Made by a program: the position numbers and the translations under genes
Shown here: positions 14,201-24,340 of the stretch, one piece after another
Layout of the letters: each line of letters begins with the position of its first letter
Numbering within the stretch: position 1 is the stretch's first letter
Notes under the pieces: generated by a model
Database searches by the model: none
What the model saw: only the letters and a program-made list of their open reading frames with translations
What the model was told of the DNA's origin: nothing
Assembly: GCA_936450465.1 (NCBI GenBank)
Contig: OW388293.1
Location: forward strand, 45,419,040-45,483,039
Direction of reading: 5' to 3'
Length of the DNA: 64,000 nucleotides
DNA from: Gibbula magus
Taxonomy: Eukaryota; Mollusca; Gastropoda; Trochida; Trochidae

Positions 14201-17200
14201 TATCACAGAAACTTTTCAAATTATTTATCTCTTCTGAATTTTGAAAACAAATATAACGACTCACACCCTAATATCTGTCCTATTAATTAACTTGTTTTCA
14301 CAGCTTTCCCAATTTTGGAAAGGGAGTGTCCGATTGCCATTTGCTTATGGTTTACCAAGAATTCGTTTCAAAACAACATGTCGTTTCTATTTCTGTAAAA
14401 TACTTGATCTTATCTCTCTCCAATTTGATATATCAACTTATGTGTTTCCTGCCGCTACGACTGGGTTTCGGCAAGGTTCTCCCATACCGGAAATGGTTTT
14501 TTTTACCCGCGGACCAACACGACCCTGTCATGTCTGTCACGGACTAAGTTTCGTTTTTGTTTTTTCATTTATTGAAGCAGGAAATAAATAATTTGATGAT
14601 AATTGATGTAATGCATATCTCTCATGATCTAATAATTTAAGGTCCGATTCACAAAAAAGTTTGAAGCAATAAGTTTGTATTTTAATCATGGGGTGTATGA
14701 TAATAAAACGATTGCAGTAAACAAAAGAAAATATTACCACTTATTGGCAGTGAAAGTGACATAAATACATTTTAATCTTGAATTGTCAATGCAATGACAC
14801 AATGCACAAACAGTAAGTTGGAAAATTAAGATTAACAAACACTTCGTCTTTAGACTAACATGAACTTACATGTAATAATAATAATAATAATAATAATAGG
14901 CATTTTATATAGCGCCTTTCCACGTCACAAGGATATGCTCAAAGCGCTTCCTGAGCTGCAGTACGTGAGATACACTTGTATCATACTTGATATTTTTTAT
15001 TTTGTCCAAGGCTTTATTTCAAACGAAACAACCTTTTCAAAGCCTAAATCGTGAAATTGCACAAAACGCCAAAACAAGGATAATGGTTTAGGGAAAATAT
15101 TTTAAACAATTGTTTTACTCTGAAGAATTAATCTGATAATATGAATAAAGAATCCCCCTTAAAATTTCGGGATCCGTTCATGCACTATAGGTATAAAACA
15201 AACTACATCGTGAGGAATAGAGTTTATATCATGTATTTTAGTTTTAGTTTATGGACCATTACGTTTATGGTTGACAACAATGACGGCTTTTCAGACAATT
15301 AGTTCAGGAACAGTATTAACATTTCTTAAACAGATATATATTCTACTTTTTATAAAAGAAGAAAAATGCATCAACGAATTTTCATAAAATCGTTGTAAAA
15401 CATCAGGGTCGAGTTCTAACATTCGACATTTTCACTTTAATCAAAACAAAACTTGAAGCGTTGATAATCATAATATATTTTTTAAACATCTGAATTATGA
15501 CACGTCCTTATTAGCATGAGCAACAGTGAGTCAACAGTGTTTAAAGGCGTGTATTAAGTCCGCTCCGTGCTCACCAGTTCACCTCGATGTAGGGTCACGG
15601 AAAGGGATTGAGTACTTAGTTGTATTTAAAGAAGCAGTATCTTGAAATAATGCCTTTATTCATGTTACCGTGTATATAATTACAGAAGTTATCTGTTTAA
15701 ACATGTAATTGTGTAAATAATGGGTAACACGATATATACCTACATGTGCATTCTTATGTGAATTACATGCTAAGATGCGAACTAATATGGTAACTTATAT
15801 AGAACTTTACGGATTCAACTACTATTGGTGAATATATTGCGTTAAACCTCTCTATGTTACATAAATTAGATCTTCATCTTAGTAGTTTCTGAATCTAAAT
15901 AGATTGATGAATAAATCAATACGTTTCTATCCAATACTGTACGAGGATTGCCGATGTTAAATGTATTTTTATCACCTGACTAAATATTTGATGTCAGAAC
16001 CAATTAAAATAACTTCCTATGTATCATCCAAGATTATTGGTCAGTAAGTTTCGGGAATCTTGGATTTTCATTACAGTGAAACATTAACATTGTGACGTTG
16101 TTGCATTATGACATCATCTTGTGTTTGACATCATTCAATTGTGCTTGAGGCATCATGATGTTATAAAGTTGATGATCCTAGACCATTGTGTACTTCTACT
16201 ACTGCTTTTAAATCGGCATCGCCCAGGAGAAAAAACTCGATCTCACACACTCGGGTCAGTATAAGGTTATGAAATAGAATATATAAACGCCCCAATTATT
16301 AAGAAATAATGAAGTTAGCAATCTAGTTATATATAGTGTAACATCATTATGACATTATCTCATACCAAACAAAATCTTTATGTACACAAACTTTACGAAA
16401 CAGATGTCTTTCCTTTCTTTCTACTTCCTCCAAGTCATGTCCAAATAAAAAAAAAATTGACAAGGAAGGAGACACTCATTATTTCAACATAGTCAAGCAG
16501 TTTTCCACTGAGTACTGCGTTGTTATTATGTAACGAACGTCTGACTGTACATGCAACTTTGTAAATGCGTGGCTGAAGTGTACTGAAACTATGACAAGAA
16601 GAGCTTCACAGACTTAAAGGAGGATGTTCTTCTTCCTGTTCATGAAATGACAGCGCTCTCATCTCTATTGTATCTACTTGCAAGCAGGAAGTTAAACTGT
16701 AAACAGTTACAGTGATCGGCCATTGTTGATATTGCTTGTTAAATGTTTATAATGGGCCTAATCTGGGTAATCGTGAGAATTGTACTTATAGTGAAATGAA
16801 CATAAACATACTTATAGTGAAATGAACATAAACAATAACAAAATGTTTCATTTTGTGTGGAGCGCAATAGCTAATAGATTTACATTGAAACAAATATATT
16901 CGTTTATGAATATATAGCTAAAAGATGTCACTGTTAAAATGGATGTATTCATGTATGATGGAATCTGGAAATAATAATTGCAACTGTCATTAATTAATTG
17001 TAAACAAATAACATTCCGGATTGTTTTTACATATTATATATAACGTGCACATTACAGTGTTATGTGAATGATGTAATTATTGAACAATATGATAAAATGG
17101 TAATACTATATATTATTGTTTACACCGTCTATCATATTATTTATATAAATATTTAGTTCTCTTCCATTTAACTAAACAACACATTTACACGTACAAACCA

Positions 17201-17617
17201 CGTGTATACTCCATTGTTGTAGTACAATATAGTAATTACAGAGTACAAGTGAACATAGATCAATCGAAAAGATGTTATCCAGTCAAAAACATATATATAA
17301 GATAAGATAATACTTTATTACCCTTTGAGGGAATTTGTATTACATTTAAATGTACATCTCACAAAAGTGACAAATACATACATTAAGAGCAGAAGACAAC
17401 ATAAAAAGATATGACAAAATACACGATAAAGACAAGTGCATTGTATCTTTATGCAAGTTCAAGTTAGTTAAAAGGACTATACATTTTTTTAGTAAGATTA
17501 AGATTCCAAAATGGACAAAGTGCATTTTATATATTTGTATGCATTACAAGAAGGTTTACTTACATGCTGTTGGATGTAGATGCAGAAGAGAACGATGTAG
17601 ACGTGCGTTCTCCTCAT
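2191..17617 (-). CDS. Mucin-stalk / EB module / FN3-repeat extracellular protein (receptor-like), at least 13 exons, 3' part off window
   Basis: Thirteen exons with GT-AG borders and compatible phases join into an open frame of 2,512 nt (837 codons plus one base). In order: signal peptide (residues 1-18), short spacer, Ser/Thr-rich mucin-like stalk (about 60-310), six-cysteine EB/EGF-like module (318-350) and five FN3 domains (353-442, 443-527, 528-647, 648-738, 739-837). This order is typical of cell-surface adhesion molecules and receptor-type tyrosine phosphatases, but no transmembrane segment, phosphatase or kinase domain lies in the window, so the intracellular output is unknown. Most domain borders are phase 1 introns, as expected for shuffled extracellular modules, and four of the five FN3 domains are further split by one or two introns. 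Many N-x-S/T sites fit a glycosylated ectodomain. The reading frame looks intact. The start is the only ATG that gives a hydrophobic leader. Alternative: a secreted adhesive or matrix protein, if no membrane segment follows. Confidence 0.85.
2258..2818 (-). other. Intron 12, nothing recognised
   Basis: AT-rich unique-looking sequence; no repeat, exon or RNA seen. Confidence 0.5.
2819..2896 (-). CDS. Exon 12: FN3 domain 5, middle part
   Basis: Acceptor CTTATTGTTTCAG and donor AAT|GTAAGT bound 26 codons, phase 0 to 0. [17 protein letters not shown] is the strand E-F region, with cysteine just before the tyrosine. Confidence 0.78.
3202..3561. mobile_element. CG-rich inverted-repeat element, about 360 bp (intron 11)
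   Basis: Perfect 12-bp terminal inverted repeats (aggcgtgttcag and ctgaacacgcct) close a segment rich in GAGTA/TACTC and CGCG motifs at both ends, unlike the AT-rich surroundings. The small ORFs inside are by-products of this composition. No target duplication is evident. Confidence 0.6.
3835..3986 (-). CDS. Exon 11: FN3 domain 5, first part
   Basis: Found by reading through the gap between exons 10 and 12. Acceptor TTATCTTTGTTTCAG|TT enters in phase 1 and donor AAT|GTAAGA exits in phase 0 (152 nt). [13 protein letters not shown] and [12 protein letters not shown] form strands A and B with the core tryptophan. It matches exactly the phase needed to link exon 10 to exon 12. Confidence 0.8.
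3987..4639 (-). other. Intron 10, nothing recognised
   Basis: Very AT-rich; no repeat or exon seen. Confidence 0.5.
4640..4759 (-). CDS. Exon 10: FN3 domain 4, C-terminal half
   Basis: Acceptor TTTAATTCCAG|AC and donor A|GTAAGCG bound 40 codons, phase 1 to 1. The motif [18 protein letters not shown] is the FN3 E-F-G segment. Confidence 0.8.
5059..5211 (-). CDS. Exon 9: FN3 domain 4, N-terminal half
   Basis: Acceptor TTTTAACACACCAG and donor G|GTATGAG bound 51 codons, phase 1 to 1. VNVKWTVQG carries the strand B tryptophan and SYEVITRD strand C. A cysteine at the end lies close to the first cysteine of exon 10, so a pair is possible. Confidence 0.78.
6243..6525. mobile_element. Degenerate copy of the TTAA MITE (intron 8)
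   Basis: The order of motifs (gttatcgagaagta, gtaaaccggacaatcgtaat, cggtttctgcacgtgtat) follows the intact copies at 36,149 and 39,573, but both ends are lost. The rest of intron 8 (5,212-6,671) and introns 7 (6,841-7,246) and 6 (7,438-7,916) hold nothing I recognise. Confidence 0.65.
6672..6840 (-). CDS. Exon 8: FN3 domain 3, C-terminal half
   Basis: Acceptor ATAATTCGCAG enters in phase 0 and donor C|GTGAGTA exits in phase 1 (169 nt). [17 protein letters not shown] is the conserved E-F segment with the FN3 tyrosine corner. Several N-x-S/T sites precede it. The acceptor has a weak pyrimidine tract. With exon 7 the domain is about 120 residues, longer than the usual 90, because of the cysteine-bearing insertion. 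Confidence 0.8.
7247..7437 (-). CDS. Exon 7: FN3 domain 3, N-terminal half
   Basis: Acceptor TTGTCTTCCAG|TA enters in phase 1; donor AAG|GTACGC exits in phase 0 (191 nt). SASVTWASP carries strand B and GYTLTVWN strand C. The C-C' region holds the cysteine cluster CVDCQEPC, unusual for FN3 and probably disulphide-bonded. Downstream bases stay open past the donor to a stop, but the phase-0 donor matches exon 8. Confidence 0.8.
7917..8006 (-). CDS. Exon 6: FN3 domain 2, C-terminal half
   Basis: Acceptor TTCTCTGTCTACAG and donor A|GTAAGGA bound 30 codons, phase 1 to 1. [18 protein letters not shown] is a textbook FN3 F-G segment. With exon 5 it makes a domain of 85 residues. Confidence 0.8.
8160..8400 (-). 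mobile_element. LTR-retrotransposon leader fragment with Lys-type primer-binding site (intron 5)
   Basis: On the minus strand TGGCGCCCAACGTGGGGC (8,378-8,361) is the complement of the 3' end of tRNA-Lys(1,2), the primer-binding site used by many LTR retroelements. It is preceded by ...CATT, as at the end of a 5' LTR, and followed by a leader-like stretch containing GGTCCCGGGTTCGA. No gag or pol frame is present, so this is a relic; its limits are guesses. Confidence 0.5.
8811..8975 (-). CDS. Exon 5: FN3 domain 2, N-terminal half
   Basis: Acceptor CATCTACAG|GG and donor G|GTGAGTT bound 55 codons, phase 1 to 1. LTIRWSLH carries the strand B tryptophan and [10 protein letters not shown] matches strand C. 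The domain is completed by the next exon. Confidence 0.8.
8976..9454 (-). other. Intron 4, nothing recognised
   Basis: AT-rich sequence without a visible repeat or exon. Confidence 0.5.
9455..9724 (-). CDS. Exon 4: FN3 domain 1
   Basis: Ninety codons, phase 1 to 1, form one complete FN3-like domain in a single exon. The acceptor is TTGTTCCCAAG|GT and the donor A|GTAAGTGA. Strand B reads VRITCEV, so the usual core tryptophan is replaced by cysteine; the strand F motif [10 protein letters not shown] keeps the conserved tyrosine. It directly follows the EB module. Divergent FN3 is the best reading; another beta-sandwich is possible. Confidence 0.8.
9919..10861 (-). CDS. Exon 3: mucin-like Ser/Thr stalk and EB/EGF-like cysteine module
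   Basis: The acceptor CTTGTTTCCGCAG enters in phase 0 and the donor G|GTAAGTG exits in phase 1 (314 codons). Most of the exon is a Ser/Thr/Pro-rich tract with a run of ten threonines near its end, expected to be heavily O-glycosylated and extended. It is followed by six cysteines spaced C-x5-C-x7-C-x4-C-x1-C-x10-C, the layout of EB or EGF-like modules. The Thr-coding part is low-complexity DNA (TTG/TGG-rich on the plus strand near 10,050-10,150), a likely site of length polymorphism. The frame continues open upstream of the chosen acceptor, but only this acceptor matches the phase of exon 2 and has a good pyrimidine tract. Confidence 0.88.
10934..11090. repeat. 15-bp minisatellite (intron 2)
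   Basis: About eleven imperfect head-to-tail copies of acaaaacatatcatt lie just upstream of exon 3. The rest of intron 2 (11,091-12,687) is AT-rich with nothing recognised. Confidence 0.85.
12688..12747 (-). CDS. Exon 2: N-terminal spacer (20 codons)
   Basis: A TTATTTTCAG acceptor and a TTT|GTGAGT donor bound 60 nt, phase 0 to 0, that read [20 protein letters not shown]. Of the three frames one has a stop; this one fits the phase-0 exits of exon 1 and entry of exon 3. No domain is recognised; signal-peptide cleavage should fall just before this segment. Confidence 0.75.
13620..13821. mobile_element. MITE with about 50-bp inverted repeats (intron 1)
   Basis: Arms starting ggctctgttccataacag are near-perfect complements for about 50 bp, continue as gcgcttataatcgctcattg, and enclose a centre with further gagcgctacattg copies. 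No ORF and no clear target duplication. Confidence 0.8.
14872..14965 (-). mobile_element. LINE 3' end, heavily truncated (intron 1)
   Basis: An (ATA)n run followed by ggcattttatatagcgcct and a segment up to aaagcgcttcctgag is the antisense of a common non-LTR 3' tail. Only the tail remains. Flanks of intron 1 (12,748-13,619 and 14,966-16,780) hold nothing else recognised. Confidence 0.5.
16783..16834. repeat. 26-bp tandem duplication
   Basis: Two adjacent exact copies of a 26-bp unit beginning acttatagtgaaatgaaca. Confidence 0.9.
17290..17440 (-). mobile_element. LINE 3' tail fragment
   Basis: gataagataatactttatta followed by ccctttgagggaatttgtat is the antisense of a retrotransposon 3' end with a polyadenylation-like AATAAAGTATTATCTTAT tail. 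No coding part remains. A similar tail lies near 54,745. Confidence 0.4.
17564..17617 (-). CDS. Exon 1: start codon and signal peptide
   Basis: The ATG at 17,617-17,615 opens 18 codons: two arginines and a threonine, then the hydrophobic stretch [10 protein letters not shown]. The exon ends in CAT|GTAAGT, a strong donor in phase 0. It is too short to appear as a long ORF and was found by searching upstream of exon 2 for a phase-0 partner. The leader directs the protein into the secretory pathway. The start is chosen because this is the ATG that opens the leader. Confidence 0.8.
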
Positions 17618-17860
17618 ACTGACGTTTCTCTCTGCTCACAGAGAACCTCAAGTCAGAAGCAGCAACATCCGCTCTTGTGACGTCACACCGGATGTCAGAT
17701 TCAATTTCGGCGAGCTGAGGCGACATCGAGCCGTGTAGTCGCCATTTTGTAACGTCACAGGGGAAGTGTCTGCACTCGGCTGGTGCCCGATTCCCATAAC
17801 AAGGTTTCGTTTTTCTCCGTAAGAGATTTCGGCTATTTTCGTAATGTGTAAGCAGGATGT
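17618..17860 (-). promoter_or_regulatory. 5' UTR and promoter region of the FN3 receptor gene
   Basis: Just upstream of the start codon lie a full CRE palindrome TGACGTCA (17,678-17,685) with an ETS-like CCGGATGT next to it, a CAAAATGGC YY1-type site on the coding strand (17,741-17,749) and a second half CRE (about 17,751). There is no TATA box, and the region is richer in CpG than its surroundings, fitting a TATA-less promoter. The transcription start cannot be placed. Confidence 0.5.
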
Positions 17861-19407
17861 CGGCTATGATGTTAGGGTGAGGGAGTCAGGAGGCAAAGGG
17901 TTAATACACTTATTTACCCGACATGCTCCTTGACGTATTGGAGTGACAGCTGGAGGAGAATGGACACAGGAAAATATATGATGTGCATTTAAGTAGACGA
18001 CGGTTGTTAATTCAGCTCTGACCACGTGATTTCCTTGTTTCATTATAAACCTTGTTTAATTTTCAATCGCTAAGAGTGCAATCTAATGTAACCTGACCTG
18101 TCTTGTAGACTGCCTCGTCGTGTATGTATTACAAGTGTCGTTATATATACCTGACATATTCCAGTGAGTACGCAGCGAACATGTCATGGCATTGCACTGA
18201 ATTTTCAATGATGATACATATTCTAAAGTCACCTCCTAAAACATTGTCTCACCTCTGACTATCGGGATAGCTCAATGCAGGACAATGTTCATAATGCCTC
18301 AATGATATAAACAGACTACATTTGGACATGTCAAATTTTTCATTTCATTTTACTTAATACATCTACTTACGCAGTAGAGTGTTTCACTCACAAAAATTTC
18401 TTACTCAAATGTAGTGTTATGGGAAAAATATAATGCATTGACGGAACCCATCTCTTTCGACAGAAAAAGTTCTTTTGTTACTAAGTTATTAACATTTAAA
18501 GAAAGTTATGACTTAATTTGTGATGATATTGAATATTAACAAGAAATAAGTATTGATCTTCATACATTTGGGACTACGTTGTTCTCAATCCGTTAATTAA
18601 AGGTCTCCCTTTGCTTTAGGCAGGTGAATGACTCATTAGGCAACTTTTAATAATTTTATCTATTTCCAAAGTTTGTGGCTCTGAAAGTTAATACAAGGTT
18701 TTAACTAGTGATTTAAAAAAAGTCAGTTACAAAAATTAAAGACATAACTTGTACCGCTTTCGTTTTCCTGTATCTTCTTCCTTGACACCAAAACATTAGG
18801 ATTTTATTAATGCAAATATTCAGAAGTAGTAAAACGTTATTTGATTGAAATTTTCTTTGCTAAATTGTTAAATAATATCTCTTATATCATACAACAACAT
18901 TCTGACACTCCCTAGACAAGTTTTACTGGTGCACACTCTTCGGATTTCAACACTTTTTATGGTGCATATATTCATCTACAGTGTACTCCCTCTAAACGTC
19001 TAAATTTCTAATACAATATCAATGTCGGTTTAAAATGTGTACTGAAAAGATGCTGAGTGTCAGAATTCGTAATAGAAGGATGTCGGATAAGTAGAAATTT
19101 CGCATATGATGCTATAAGGGGACAGATTCTGGACCAAATCATTATGTTGGTTTAAAGGGAATGTCGGATTGGAGGGAGTCCACTGTATATATCACTTTCT
19201 TGTTCGTTTAGTGGGCAGTGTGATTTTTATTATCTATATTGTCCCTTAAACAATTTTGTTTTTGTTTACATGAAATCAAGTTTGACTTATAGCAAGAAGA
19301 GGGTATACTTCGAATTCCAAATATACTCAATAGATTTTTTAAATAGTTAAAAAAAAAAAAAATTGATAAAATCACGTGCAAAAGAAATGTCGCCTTATGA
19401 TACATAC
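17861..19407. other. Intergenic, nothing recognised
   Basis: AT-rich DNA upstream of the FN3 gene; no exon, RNA or clear repeat was found. Confidence 0.5.
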
Positions 19408-19745
19408 GACTGAAACAGAGTTACATCATATCTTTAGAAGGCAACGAAATTAAATTTGAAATTTCAAAACATATTCTGTTCATATGTTTGAATAACACAT
19501 CTTATAAGAAATCGTCGATGTCGGATCTTCTTAACTAGACGAGATAGGAGAGTCGAAAAGGTTTATGACGTTCTTCTAATGATGCATCAACTAATTAAGT
19601 CCAATACTATTTTTGTCGACAATAGTTTTTATTTTCACATTTTATAAATTTGTTTAACTTAATGCCTAACATTCTAGCAAAAAGCATCACGAAAACATGA
19701 TGTCAGCACCCAAAGTGTATTTGAACTGACATAAACATAAACTAT
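19408..19745. repeat. Dispersed repeat copy with intact TTAA empty site
   Basis: Shares aaatttgaaatttcaaaa, an ataagaaatcgtcgat-type block, ctagacgagatagga and later motifs with the copy at 35,980-36,994. At 19,531-19,534 TTAA is uninterrupted, where the other copy carries a 480-bp element. A third copy lies near 50,360-50,680. Confidence 0.65.
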
Positions 19746-22700
19746 CATATGCTGATGTATGAAATTATGAGTTCTTCTTTACTACACATGTCTATCGAAT
19801 ACATTGAACATCTACTTTCTCCCACAGCAGTATTTTGTTTTATTCATTATTTTATACCATGGTCTCAAACATTGGATCAAACATGGTGGTCTCTTGAAGG
19901 TAAAATAGTTTGGACGTTGAAAAACGCATTCACTTGTGTATATCAAAAGTTAAACACTAAGTTGTTATTGAATTACTTAGCTCCAAACTCGTTCACAAAC
20001 GTGAATATCAGATAAGATTTTTTCATTCAAAGTAACCTTTAACCTTTAGAGTGATTATAAACACAAATGTAACCTGTGATCAGCTTCTAGAAGTGTGTAT
20101 TTAATGGAGAAATTTGCAAAAAGTTATCATACATTTTCATCTTTTCGGAAACCTTTTATTTTCAAGATATTATGATGAATCAAAATAAAAACATAAAAAT
20201 AAAAATAAATGTGCTTTTCAGAAATGTGTGGTCATAAATATGTAATTTCAACTTCCATTATATACACAATTTGATGTATTTTATTGTGTTGAATTGTGTG
20301 GATTAAAAGGTACTAAAAGCAACCATGCAAGTAACAAATTAAATTAGCTTTATACCTGCATGAAATTAATACATTTTGAAGTCAATTCTCATTGTACAAC
20401 CAAAGAACAACAAACACATTCACAGCATTAAATATTTAATAAGGATTTGGATTAGGGATTCTCAAGGTCCAAAAAGAGTGTGCAAGGTTTAAACCTATGC
20501 CCGTCATGGGTATACGAGGGGTGCGCGCCCTGTATAGATATTGAATTGCACTGAAGATTGAAACGAAAACCAAAGACTGGTTGGGGTTGCGCCCCCACAA
20601 CCGAATGGCGACCAGTTTCCCATGAAATTGCGACTTGGTGTTGAGATTCCGGGGCTATACGAAAAAGATCTTTGACCCATTGAATCCCTTTGTACATAGT
20701 AATAAGATAGATATACAGAAAGTTAATACTATGTATAGGAGGAGATATGGGGTGGTGATTGGAAATGAATTGATACTGAACTCAGATAGTAGTTGATAAT
20801 AACGGATGAGAAGTGTCTGCGATTGAGACAAAGGAAATAATTATTAGAAGTGCGCATGCGCATGATATGTCGCATGCAAACAAAAGAACAATCACCGGGC
20901 CCCTTGCCACAAGTAATATATCAACGTAAATAATGAATGTCTAAACTACATAAATTGAAAATAATATAACAAGGAAATGACATACATTAAATGATTATGA
21001 ATATTGGTTGTAAAGAAATCAGTAATACTGAAAGTAAAATTAACGTAATTAAACAAAAAATTTAAAAGAAATGCAATTACGGGTTGTAAAATATGGATAT
21101 TAAAGAATCTCAATTTAAAGATTGTTTAGTAAAAATTAGATAATAATTAGTAAGAAGTATTGTCTTTGGTTCTAAAACAAGCCTAAAATATTTAAGGCAT
21201 CAATTAATTCTAATGCAGTAATCGCTAATCGATCAGATATTCGAAAAGTTAAACATTTTGGATGTTAAAGATACTTGCATAAAACGAAATAGTATCCAAA
21301 AATCTTAAATATCACACATAACTTAACTAGTTTTATTGTTATTGGTTAAGCTGATATGATATGATCTCAGTCATGGTACCGACTCGCCTCAAGCTCAACT
21401 GCAGTAATCTAACTGCGAATAAAACAATAGAATATAGTAACGTATGTCCGTTTGGATATTACATTGATGTTATTCATTATCCCTTTAGATGTAAATTCTA
21501 TAGTTATATTGGCATATAATGTATACTTCTACAGTATGTAAACGGCAACAGTCTTCAAATTGTGTTATTTTGGATACTTCCAACTACCAGGAATGAAAAA
21601 AATAATATTATCGAGTCCCATCACCAATTTATTTGCAAGACTAAACGATTTTATGAAACAGTCAAAAATAGAAATATCCACTCAATAAAACAAACTGCAA
21701 ACGTTGTTTTTGAATTGTAAATCCACATACTATGTTGTAATTATGTTTTCAATATATTTAATGTGTCTAGTTCTTCTGTGTTTTGTGTATCGTGTTTGTA
21801 CTGGTAAGGCATCAACAAAAGCAAAGCTTTTCTTGTTTACCAAACCAGAGTTTTGTTATTGAATACAATTTGTTTAAAACCAGTCCAGCAACTTAATGTT
21901 CTCTACCTGTGTATCAGACTGTTAGCCTGAAGTTTTTGCAGGTAAATGCAACTCACTCGAGCTAAACTCATTACATTTTTTTGAAAATAAAATAATTGAA
22001 TTTATCAAGTCTCAAGGTGACACGTTTTAAATCAAACTAGTGAACCTAACGCACTGAACACATATTTCAAATCTCAATTTTAATCAAGTAAAAATTAAAT
22101 TCACATCACATTAAAACATTTCACATTAGTGCGTTTCCCAACATCAAAGGCATTATATTAAAACCATTCATTCTGCCTCCCATCAGGGCGTACCTGTAGA
22201 GTCCGAGATAACAAGGAGAAGAAGATTATTTTATTCAGATGTTAGTTGGTACAGGAAGGGGTTTAGAGACACATACATATAAATACATATAACGCCACTA
22301 TAATGAGTCTACGATATTGCTTCTCTTGAGTTTAATCAAGAAACATGACTTCAGCCTACTACACGAGTGACCAGCCGGAGGAACCAGCCCAAGGGAGGTA
22401 ACCGCCACAGGAAACATTCTGCGGCATCCCGCTAAATCGTAAATGCATACAAAACACTTGGGTAAGATATACCCTCGCCTAGACTACTTGGACCTATTAG
22501 ACACTACGTAATTAGTTATTACAACATTTAGTAAAAGCACTGTAAGTCCCGAAATAAACTGTACACACATGCAAAACAAGTAGGTGTATAACTATCTTAA
22601 AATGTCAGACAATATGTTAAAGGCGCTGCAGCACGTTTTTGAATGGCTTAACCCAACCATGTACATTCGTTTTAGAACTCTTTTTATTGATTCACGAGAC

Positions 22701-23519
22701 TTATTAAGTCATTGGTAACCCTTATTTGACTTTTGTGACAGTACTTCATTCAGTATACTAAGCACAACTTTAATTTAAAGCTAAAATAGTAATGGAGCAT
22801 TATGGAGGTGACTAAGCTTCGTTAAACTTTATACATACATTACATTCGTGCACCTACGACAAAACAGGAATGCTCTTTTTTGTACATCGTTAACCGATTA
22901 CTTCATGTAAGGTGTAGGTGCGATAAGGACTCAGTTTCTAATATTGTTCATCTGTAAGTGTTATGAAGAGGATATTGTCTATCCGTTACTGCTTCCTTGG
23001 AATCCTTCGATTGTGATAGTTTCTGAAATACTTTATTCTTATTGCCATATCTTTCGGAACTCGAGGTTGTGGGAAAACTTGTTATTTGGCTTTTGTAATT
23101 TATTTAACAAATGTATATGCTAGTGGTTGTTAAGGCCTGTTTAAACAGTTAATTAACCATGCATACATAGTCCGTCAACGTAAAGGAGATACCTAGTCCT
23201 ACGTAGCAGATGCTATTTTCATACTAAATTCCACGGATAAGAGATAGTTTAATAAAGTTGTTCATCGTGACACTGATACGTTTCTGTATTTTCCTTAATG
23301 TAAAACTAGTGTTTTTAAGATGCTCGGTTTCTTTTGGTATCTGTTATCTCCATCATACGCATCTCCCCACTCGGACACATATCTTATTTATTAAGTCGTT
23401 TATGAAGAGAAATCAACAAATGGGAGACAAAATACATCCTTGCTTTAACCGTTTCTTTACTGTACACGGATTTATCGTTTTAGGTTGACTCTGACGCTGC
23501 ACTATTATATACTGATAAG
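19746..23519. other. Intergenic, mostly unrecognised
   Basis: About 3.8 kb of AT-rich DNA. The only recognised item is the end of a TTAA-type element at 22,617. No exon with convincing splice signals and domain content was found. Confidence 0.5.
22617..22710. mobile_element. TTAA element family 2, internally deleted fragment
   Basis: TTAA followed by aggcgctgcagcacg matches the end at 63,837, then jumps to accatgtacattcgttttag, which matches the other half of the family (41,095 and 45,400). The distal end is not recognised. Confidence 0.5.
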
Positions 23520-23524
23520 CACCT

Positions 23525-24340
23525 ACTAATTGCATCCAAGGCGTGTTCAATAGGGTTGAGATCTGGACTGACACTTGGCCAATATAGATATTCGATGGTA
23601 TGCTGCCTTAAGGGCAAATCATGGTCTGAACGCGATGAGCGCGTGTTTTGTCATTCTGCTTTAAGTGATCAATAAGAGTATTGTCCATTCTCTGCAAGCA
23701 CAGGTTACAAATGGGTGTTGGCTCAAATGGGAGAGAATGGGTATCGAATTTCAGAAAAGGCAGCATAGTATATATAGTCAATGATGTAATGACCATACGT
23801 TACTGCATGCATCGTGCATTGGATGAAGAAAAAGTGCCCACACCATGACAAATCCACCGCCACCAGTATTCAGAATGTTTTCAGACTTGAGCGCAGTACT
23901 GGGACCGTCGGCAACATTCAACTTTCAGACCAAATGACACGACGTCATATGAGCACATTCCAATGTTGCCTAGCGCGTTCGGCTTCGGATCAAGAGGTCC
24001 GGGGTTCGAATCCCGCCAGGGGCACAGCAACTTTGTCTGCAGTAGAGAACTGTTCTACACGCAGTAAGGTTTGGGTGCAATGCAACACTAAATTTCAGCG
24101 TTGTACCACCCATGGTTTGCTAGTTCCAGCCGCTGCTCGCAGGTTTCATCGCAGTGCATAGCCACATGGCGTTGCGGGCTTTCTCCCTGCCAGAATACTA
24201 GCAGCCGCGATATAAGTGAAATACTCTTGAAAGCGGCGTTAAACCCCAACTCACTCACTCACTCACTCCAATGTTGCCATGCATGTACCTAGGCTAAACG
24301 AAGAGGCGCGTGGTTATCAGACAATCAGGTCTTTTCAGAG
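23525..24340 (-). pseudogene. Tc1/mariner transposase pseudogene, split by a SINE
   Basis: On the minus strand the C-terminal catalytic block reads EYLYWPSVSPDLNPIEHALD (23,590-23,531), the standard Tc1 signature with the final acidic residue after NPI. Upstream, GGGGFVMVW and an ...NDKTRAHRVQ segment match the middle of such transposases. Several frameshifts and stops separate these pieces. A SINE sits inside at 23,971-24,266. The N-terminal DNA-binding part and terminal repeats were not located. Confidence 0.7.
23971..24266 (+). mobile_element. tRNA-derived SINE with 11-bp target duplication
   Basis: The 5' part carries a tRNA-like box B (ggttcgaatcccgc), followed by a unique body with ggtttgggtgcaatgcaac and cttgaaagcggcgttaaac, ending in a (CACT)n tail. 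It is flanked by exact ccaatgttgcc copies at 23,960-23,970 and 24,267-24,277. Such tails drive LINE-mediated priming. Older fragments lie at 37,733 and 57,475. Confidence 0.88.

Noticed and set aside
20452..20697. 81-codon minus-strand ORF with fairly balanced composition
   Set aside because: No domain and no splice or promoter context; probably an old repeat fragment.
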